Assembly (NCBI GenBank): GCA_036787815.1
Contig: DAIQOP010000135.1
Location: forward strand, 1 to 10,135
DNA from: DATBAK01 sp036787815
GTDB lineage: Bacteria; Actinomycetota; Acidimicrobiia; IMCC26256; PALSA-610
Length of the DNA: 10,135 nt
Direction of reading: 5' to 3'
The notes beneath the pieces are model-generated. The model made no database searches and was not told the origin of the DNA. It was given only the letters and a program-made list of their open reading frames with translations. Positions 6,825-10,135 of the stretch are shown here, in pieces. The position numbers were made by a program, and so were the translations under genes. Every line of letters begins with the position of its first letter. The first letter of the stretch is position 1.

Positions 6825-6826
6825 AT
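6821..6826 (+). promoter_or_regulatory. Candidate -10 box TATGAT for the small sulfotransferase-flippase unit
   Basis: TATGAT matches TATAAT at five of six positions, including T1, A2 and T6. It lies ~66 nt before GTG 6892, in the gap between two divergent genes. No good -35 box at 17-18 nt. Confidence 0.4.
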
Positions 6827-6891
6827 CGCACGATTCGGGGTGGTCGTGATCGAGGCGACAGGACGCGCGAGAGCAGGGATTGGACGTTCTG

Positions 6892-7623
6892 GTGGCCGAC
6901 TCAGACCTTGCCTTCGAGTGGTCGCGTCGGGTGTGGCTACCCGTCTCCCGTTCGCCCCGACTGTTTCCCGTCATGGTGCGGTTCCAGCGCAAGCGACGGA
7001 ACCGTCCGGTGAAACCCACCGACCAGATCGTCATCGACGGCTTCCCGCGGTCGTCGAACACCTTCAGCTCGCGGGCGTTCCGGTTCGCGAATCCCGACGT
7101 CGTCGCGTCTCACCACATGCACGCGCCGGCCAACATCCTGCTCGCCGTGCGGTACCGGGTGCCGACCGTCGTCGTCATCCGCTCGCCCGTCGACGCCGTG
7201 CTCTCCGAGGTCATCCGCGAGCGGCGCAAGCGTCTCCGCCGAGGCCTGTTGGAGTGGAACTCGTTCTACGAAACCGTGCTCCCCGTGCTCGACCGGGTCG
7301 TCGTCGGCGACTTCTCGACGGTGACCGTCGACTATTCGGTCGTGATCGACGAGGTCAACCGCCGGTTCGGAACCAGCTTCGTGCCGTACCACAACAGCCC
7401 CGAATCTGACGAGGAAGTGTTCGCCTCGATCGAGGCCGGTGCGCGTGCGCGGGGCAAGAGCGGCTCCCGTCTCGAGAACCAGGTGCCCCGGCCGTCGAAG
7501 GACCGGGCCGAGCGCAAGGCGGCGCTGCAGGCCGAGCTCGCCCGCCCGGAGCTGCGGCCTCTGGTAGAGCGAGCGCAGGCGCTGTACGCCGAGTTCGTCG
7601 CCGTCGCCCCCCGGCCGGGCTGA
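6892..7623 (+). CDS. Small sulfotransferase-family protein
   Basis: 243 residues from GTG 6892. The phosphosulfate loop is IVIDGFPRSSNTF (GFPRSSNTF at 50-58), in which Arg 53 takes the place of the Lys of the classical PKSGTTW loop. The 3'-phosphate site is VVVIRSPVDAVLSEV with R97 and S105 spaced eight apart. TVDYSVVIDEVNRRFGTSF is a conserved mid-region of a group of short bacterial sulfotransferase-like proteins. The C-terminal third is charged and helical. It is clearly a different subfamily from the genes on either side. Sulfate transfer from PAPS is predicted from the two binding motifs; the acceptor is unknown. No signal peptide. The gene is followed after 16 nt by a flippase gene, so the two should be co-transcribed. 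The start is uncertain: TTG 6880, GTG 6892, GTG 6931 and ATG 6973 are in frame and none has a good ribosome site. Confidence 0.82.
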   Translation: MADSDLAFEWSRRVWLPVSRSPRLFPVMVRFQRKRRNRPVKPTDQIVIDGFPRSSNTFSSRAFRFANPDVVASHHMHAPANILLAVRYRVPTVVVIRSPVDAVLSEVIRERRKRLRRGLLEWNSFYETVLPVLDRVVVGDFSTVTVDYSVVIDEVNRRFGTSFVPYHNSPESDEEVFASIEAGARARGKSGSRLENQVPRPSKDRAERKAALQAELARPELRPLVERAQALYAEFVAVAPRPG

Positions 7624-7639
7624 GCGCGCGGGCTCGGCT

Positions 7640-9094
7640 GTGGCACGCGAGTCGAAGCGCAAGCGGACACGGCAGCTGCTCGAAGAGCAGCATCACGCGG
7701 AACCGGCGCCCGAGGAGCAGCCCGACTCGGCGGGCAAGAGACCGAAAGGCGGTCTCGTCGATCGAATCGCGCGGGGGTCGGCGTGGACGTTGACCACGCG
7801 GATGGCCGCGATGTTCAGCGTGTTCCTCGCGAACGCGCTCGCGGCGCGCGAGCTGCACGGCGACAAGGGCTACTCGTTCGGGATCTACACGCTCGCGACG
7901 AGCATCGTCGCGACCGCGGCGATCCTCGCCCACTTCGGGTTGCCGCGCACGGTCGTGCGGCTCGTCGCCGAGGCCGTGGCCCGCGACCAGCCCGGTGTCG
8001 CGAAGGGCACGATCCGCACGGTCAATCGGCTGAACGTGGCCGGCGGTGTGGTGATCGGCGCGGTCCTCGCGTTCGGCGGTGGCGAGTTCCTCGCCCATCA
8101 CGTGTTCAGCCGGTCTTCCAAGGGCCTGCAACTGGTGATGGTCATGATGGCCGCGTGGGCGGCCGCCGAGGGGATTCGGTTCACCGCCTCCGAGGCGTTC
8201 CGGGGACTGCACGACATTCGCCTCGCGTCCGTACTGGGTGACGCGTGCCGAAGTGTCCTGATGGCGTCGGGTTTCGTCGTGATCGCCGTGTCGTCGCACA
8301 CGACCACGTTGCGGGTCGCGGTGGCGGTGTCGCTCGGGGCGAGCACGATCACGATGGTGCTCGCGATGGGGTTCCTCTGGGCCAAGACGCGCGAGATCAA
8401 AGTCCGCCCCCGCGCCGTCAGCACCGCGATGGTGATCAGCATCGCGATACCGCTGACGCTCACCGACCTCACGGGCATGATCGTCAACTCGGGCGACAAC
8501 TTCATCGTCGGCGTCTTCCGGCCGGCCGCCGATATCGGCGTCTACGGCGCGGCCGGGCGCCTCGTCACGCTGCTGTCGTTGCCGTTGTTCGTGATGAACG
8601 GCGTGGTCGCGCCACTCATCTCGGAGCTCTGGTTCAAGGGGAAGCGGCAGCAACTCGAGACGGTGTTGCGCGGCGCGACGACACTGGCGACGATCCCGTG
8701 CCTGGCCGGTCTGGCGGTGTTCGTGCTCGCAGGGCGCCGGGTGATGCAGATCGTGTACCGGCCGGAGTTCGGGCGCGGCGGCCACATCCTCGCGATCCTC
8801 GCGGTCGGCGTCGTGTTCGGTGTCGCTGCGGGCTCGTGCAATTTCGCTCTGATCATGACGGGCCACCACAGGATTGTTGCGGTGGTGGCCGGAGTCACCT
8901 TGGTGGCGACGGTCGGTGGCGAGATCATCGGAGCGCGGATCGCCGGGCTCACCGGCATCGCGGTCGCGTCGTCGGGCGCGACCGTGCTGCAGAATCTGTT
9001 GCTCACGGTGATGGCCAGGCAACGCCTCGGCATCTGGACCCAGGCGACGCTCTCCCCGAAGAAGGTCCGGGCCTTCTTCGCGCTGCGCGACTGA
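7640..9094 (+). CDS. Polysaccharide flippase (Wzx/MOP superfamily membrane protein)
   Basis: 484 residues. A charged cytoplasmic tail of ~45 residues (KRKRTRQ, then Glu/Pro-rich) is followed by about 12 hydrophobic segments, roughly at 48-68, 82-100, 132-152, 162-178, 203-220, 226-247, 262-282, 298-322, 350-366, 382-405, 412-432 and 438-458. The stretch GDNFIVGVFRPAADIGVYGAAGRL (starting at 285) is the conserved mid-protein signature of polysaccharide exporters (D-x-F-x-x-G, then G-x-Y-x-A-A-x-R). These proteins move lipid-linked oligosaccharides across the plasma membrane. It lies 16 nt after the small sulfotransferase, whose product may modify the cargo. GTG 7640 has no ribosome site, so translation may depend on coupling to the upstream gene. 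The stop is 3 nt from that of the convergent sulfotransferase. A MATE- or MurJ-like role is less likely from the signature. Confidence 0.87.
   Translation: MARESKRKRTRQLLEEQHHAEPAPEEQPDSAGKRPKGGLVDRIARGSAWTLTTRMAAMFSVFLANALAARELHGDKGYSFGIYTLATSIVATAAILAHFGLPRTVVRLVAEAVARDQPGVAKGTIRTVNRLNVAGGVVIGAVLAFGGGEFLAHHVFSRSSKGLQLVMVMMAAWAAAEGIRFTASEAFRGLHDIRLASVLGDACRSVLMASGFVVIAVSSHTTTLRVAVAVSLGASTITMVLAMGFLWAKTREIKVRPRAVSTAMVISIAIPLTLTDLTGMIVNSGDNFIVGVFRPAADIGVYGAAGRLVTLLSLPLFVMNGVVAPLISELWFKGKRQQLETVLRGATTLATIPCLAGLAVFVLAGRRVMQIVYRPEFGRGGHILAILAVGVVFGVAAGSCNFALIMTGHHRIVAVVAGVTLVATVGGEIIGARIAGLTGIAVASSGATVLQNLLLTVMARQRLGIWTQATLSPKKVRAFFALRD
9057..9080. terminator. Perfect 9-bp hairpin inside the 3' end of the flippase gene
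   Basis: CGAAGAAGG (9057-9065) and CCTTCTTCG (9072-9080) are exact reverse complements with a 6-nt gap, in which T9066-G9071 can add a wobble pair. It encodes part of PKKVRAFFA, ends 12 nt before the stop and has no U-run. It could help stop transcription of either strand or slow mRNA decay. Confidence 0.35.
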
Positions 9095-9106
9095 GCTTCA
9101 GCGCGC
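9085..9106. terminator. Candidate bidirectional terminator formed by the two convergent stop codons
   Basis: GCGCG (9085-9089) pairs with CGCGC (9102-9106); after a single bulged A (9090), CTGA (9091-9094) pairs with TCAG (9098-9101) around a GCT loop. The 9-bp stem includes the flippase TGA (9092-9094) in one arm and the minus-strand gene's TGA (9098-9100) in the other. It is the only non-coding room between the two genes. No U-run follows, which is common in high-GC actinobacteria. Confidence 0.45.
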
Positions 9107-10030
9107 CGACTGCGCGAGCCGCGACACCAGTGGTTCGAAGTCTTCGTCGGGCACGAGGGCAGCGAGGCGCGCGTTCGACTCCGCGTAGCGTTCCGCGAGC
9201 TCGGCGCGCTTCGCGGCGGGAACGAGGTGGCGTTTGCGGGGCAGGCGCCGCGCCACCGACACGATCGGCCCTCGCCACCACACGCCGAGGTCCACCGGCG
9301 GGAACCGGTTCAGCTCGCTGGCCCGGAAGTGATTGAGCGTGCGGAGCAGGCCGAGCCCGCGGTTGGGGAGACCGGGGTGCACGGCACGAGCGCCGACATC
9401 GTCGCCGAGCTCGAACGGCGCGACGCCGAGGAACGCGGCAAGCCGGTCGAGGAAGCGCGCGCGGTTCGCAACGACGCCTTCGTAGGTGAAGACCGCGACG
9501 TTTTCCGCGCCGAAGCGCTCCTGATACTCGCGGGCCAGCGTGTCGTACTCGTACTGGCCGAGATCGAACTGCGCCGTCTTCCACGGGTCCGACGACCAGA
9601 GGGACGAGACGCGACCGGGGTAGCCCTCGCCGACGCGCTGCCGGTACTCCGACTCGATCATGTCGACCTGGCTGCGCACGACCATGAGCACGCGCGCCTC
9701 GGGCAGCGTGGCGTGGAGACGCTGCGCGATGCGCACGCTGTCGTACCCACCGCTCGCCGCGTGCCCGGAGAGCCGCTCGGCCGACACGACCACGACCGTG
9801 TCGGGGGCGAGCATTCCGAGACGGGCGACGCCGGCCTCGTAGGCCTCTCGGGCACGCGCGGGATCGAAGCCGCGGTCGGAGTCGGCGACGACGCAGCGCA
9901 GGAACGGGTCGTTCCACACCCGGCCCGACACGAAGGGTGCCAGCGCCGGATGGTGCGGGAAGACCTCCCGCTGCAGCCAGGTGGTGGCGGTCTTGTGGAA
10001 CCCGATGTGGACGACGACCGGGGGGCGCAT
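9098..10030 (-). CDS. PAPS-dependent sulfotransferase, HIGFHKTATTWLQ type
   Basis: 310 residues from ATG 10030. The phosphosulfate loop is HIGFHKTATTWLQ (8-20, Lys 13) at the very N-terminus. VVVVSAERLSGH (79-90) is the conserved S-x-E-x-L-S-G strand-turn of this bacterial group. The 3'-phosphate site is VLMVVRSQVDMIESEYRQ (114-131) with R119 and S127 eight apart. VAVFTYEG (178-185) and FLDRLAAFLGV (193-203) match the usual late core. The last ~90 residues are basic and hold WWRGPIVSVARRL, a weakly amphipathic stretch rather than a clear membrane helix. Sulfate transfer from PAPS to a glycan is the likely reaction; the acceptor is unknown. It belongs to a third subfamily, different from the two sulfotransferases to its left. 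It is convergent with the flippase and has a -10-like box 9 nt before its ATG. Confidence 0.88.
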   Translation of the reverse strand: MRPPVVVHIGFHKTATTWLQREVFPHHPALAPFVSGRVWNDPFLRCVVADSDRGFDPARAREAYEAGVARLGMLAPDTVVVVSAERLSGHAASGGYDSVRIAQRLHATLPEARVLMVVRSQVDMIESEYRQRVGEGYPGRVSSLWSSDPWKTAQFDLGQYEYDTLAREYQERFGAENVAVFTYEGVVANRARFLDRLAAFLGVAPFELGDDVGARAVHPGLPNRGLGLLRTLNHFRASELNRFPPVDLGVWWRGPIVSVARRLPRKRHLVPAAKRAELAERYAESNARLAALVPDEDFEPLVSRLAQSAR

Positions 10031-10039
10031 GGGGTGATG

Positions 10040-10045
10040 AGGCTA
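10040..10045 (-). promoter_or_regulatory. Candidate -10 box TAGCCT of a leaderless promoter for the third sulfotransferase
   Basis: Minus-strand TAGCCT fits TANNNT and ends 9 nt before ATG 10030, the same spacing as at the oxygenase gene. No ribosome site precedes the ATG. The expected -35 position (10063-10068, AAGTGT) is poor. Confidence 0.35.
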
Positions 10046-10061
10046 CGGGATCCGCGCTCGG

Positions 10062-10067
10062 TACACT
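10062..10067 (+). promoter_or_regulatory. Candidate -10 box TACACT facing right
   Basis: TACACT matches TATAAT at T1, A2, A4 and T6 and lies 40 nt before a possible TTG start at 10107. No recognisable -35 box. It would drive the gene that seems to begin at the right edge. Confidence 0.25.
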
Positions 10068-10106
10068 TCAGCGCTCTCCGCACTTCCCCGATACGGGCAG
10101 GATTCA

Positions 10107-10135
10107 TTGCGATTCCAACGCGTTCTCACGTACGT
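10107..10135 (+). CDS. Possible start of a further gene, cut by the window edge
   Basis: TTG 10107 opens a frame reading M-R-F-Q-R-V-L-T-Y to the right edge, with AGGA (10099-10102) 4 nt upstream and a TACACT box further back. Only nine codons are visible, so no function can be given. An alternative frame from ATT 10106 cannot be excluded. Its place, divergent from the third sulfotransferase, suggests another member of the glycan cluster, which is a guess from context. Confidence 0.25.

Noticed and set aside
6775..6831. N-terminal extension of the NDST-like sulfotransferase to GTG 6831
   Set aside because: It would cover a strong GAGGAGG ribosome site placed 4 nt before GTG 6774 and overlap the candidate promoter.
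7355..9022. A 555-codon minus-strand open frame opposite the flippase
   Set aside because: The composition is Arg/His/Asp-rich without motifs, while the plus strand gives a clear membrane transporter.
1..10135. CRISPR array, tRNA, rRNA, insertion sequence, toxin-antitoxin or phage-defence genes
   Set aside because: No spaced direct repeats outside the protein repeats, no recognisable tRNA cloverleaf, no transposase or nuclease motifs; every gene is explained by surface-protein or glycan families.

Overview
The window is GC-rich, with third codon positions almost all G or C, and carries no rRNA, tRNA, CRISPR array, transposase or phage gene that I can see. The codon bias, GTG/TTG starts, TANNNT-type -10 boxes and the 42-residue 'YWLVASDGGIF-FGDA-FYGS' surface repeats point to a high-GC actinobacterium. 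From memory of where these repeats occur I would guess Acidimicrobiia (Ilumatobacter/Iamia-like); that placement is inference.

Left part (1-4005): two exported, non-enzymatic-looking or repeat-bearing surface proteins on the + strand. The first is only the C-terminal end of a 42-residue-repeat protein (1-335). The second is a complete ~1170-residue secreted protein: signal peptide, a glucose/sorbosone dehydrogenase-type (GSDH, PQQ-enzyme fold) beta-propeller, a PKD domain, two less certain beta-sandwich stretches and four Calx-beta domains, ending exactly at the last domain.

Right part (4042-10030): a glycan-modification cluster arranged as short alternating units. Unit A (+): a 2-oxoglutarate/Fe(II) oxygenase and a GT2-type glycosyltransferase, 14 nt apart. 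Unit B (-): an NDST/HS3ST-like sulfotransferase, convergent with unit A. Unit C (+): a small, different sulfotransferase followed by a polysaccharide flippase, divergent from unit B. Unit D (-): a third sulfotransferase, convergent with unit C with 3 nt between the stop codons. A further + strand gene may begin at the right edge.

Taken together, the right part could build a sulfated, possibly hydroxylated, cell-surface or exported glycan: the glycosyltransferase adds a sugar, the flippase moves the lipid-linked glycan across the membrane, three PAPS-dependent sulfotransferases and the oxygenase decorate it. The genes for PAPS synthesis, a polymerase and an initiating transferase are not in the window, so the pathway is incomplete here. 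The non-coding signals are informative: overlapping divergent -10 boxes between units B and C, a palindrome in which the two convergent stop codons of units C and D pair with each other, and two genes whose -10-like box lies exactly 9 nt before ATG, as expected for leaderless transcripts.
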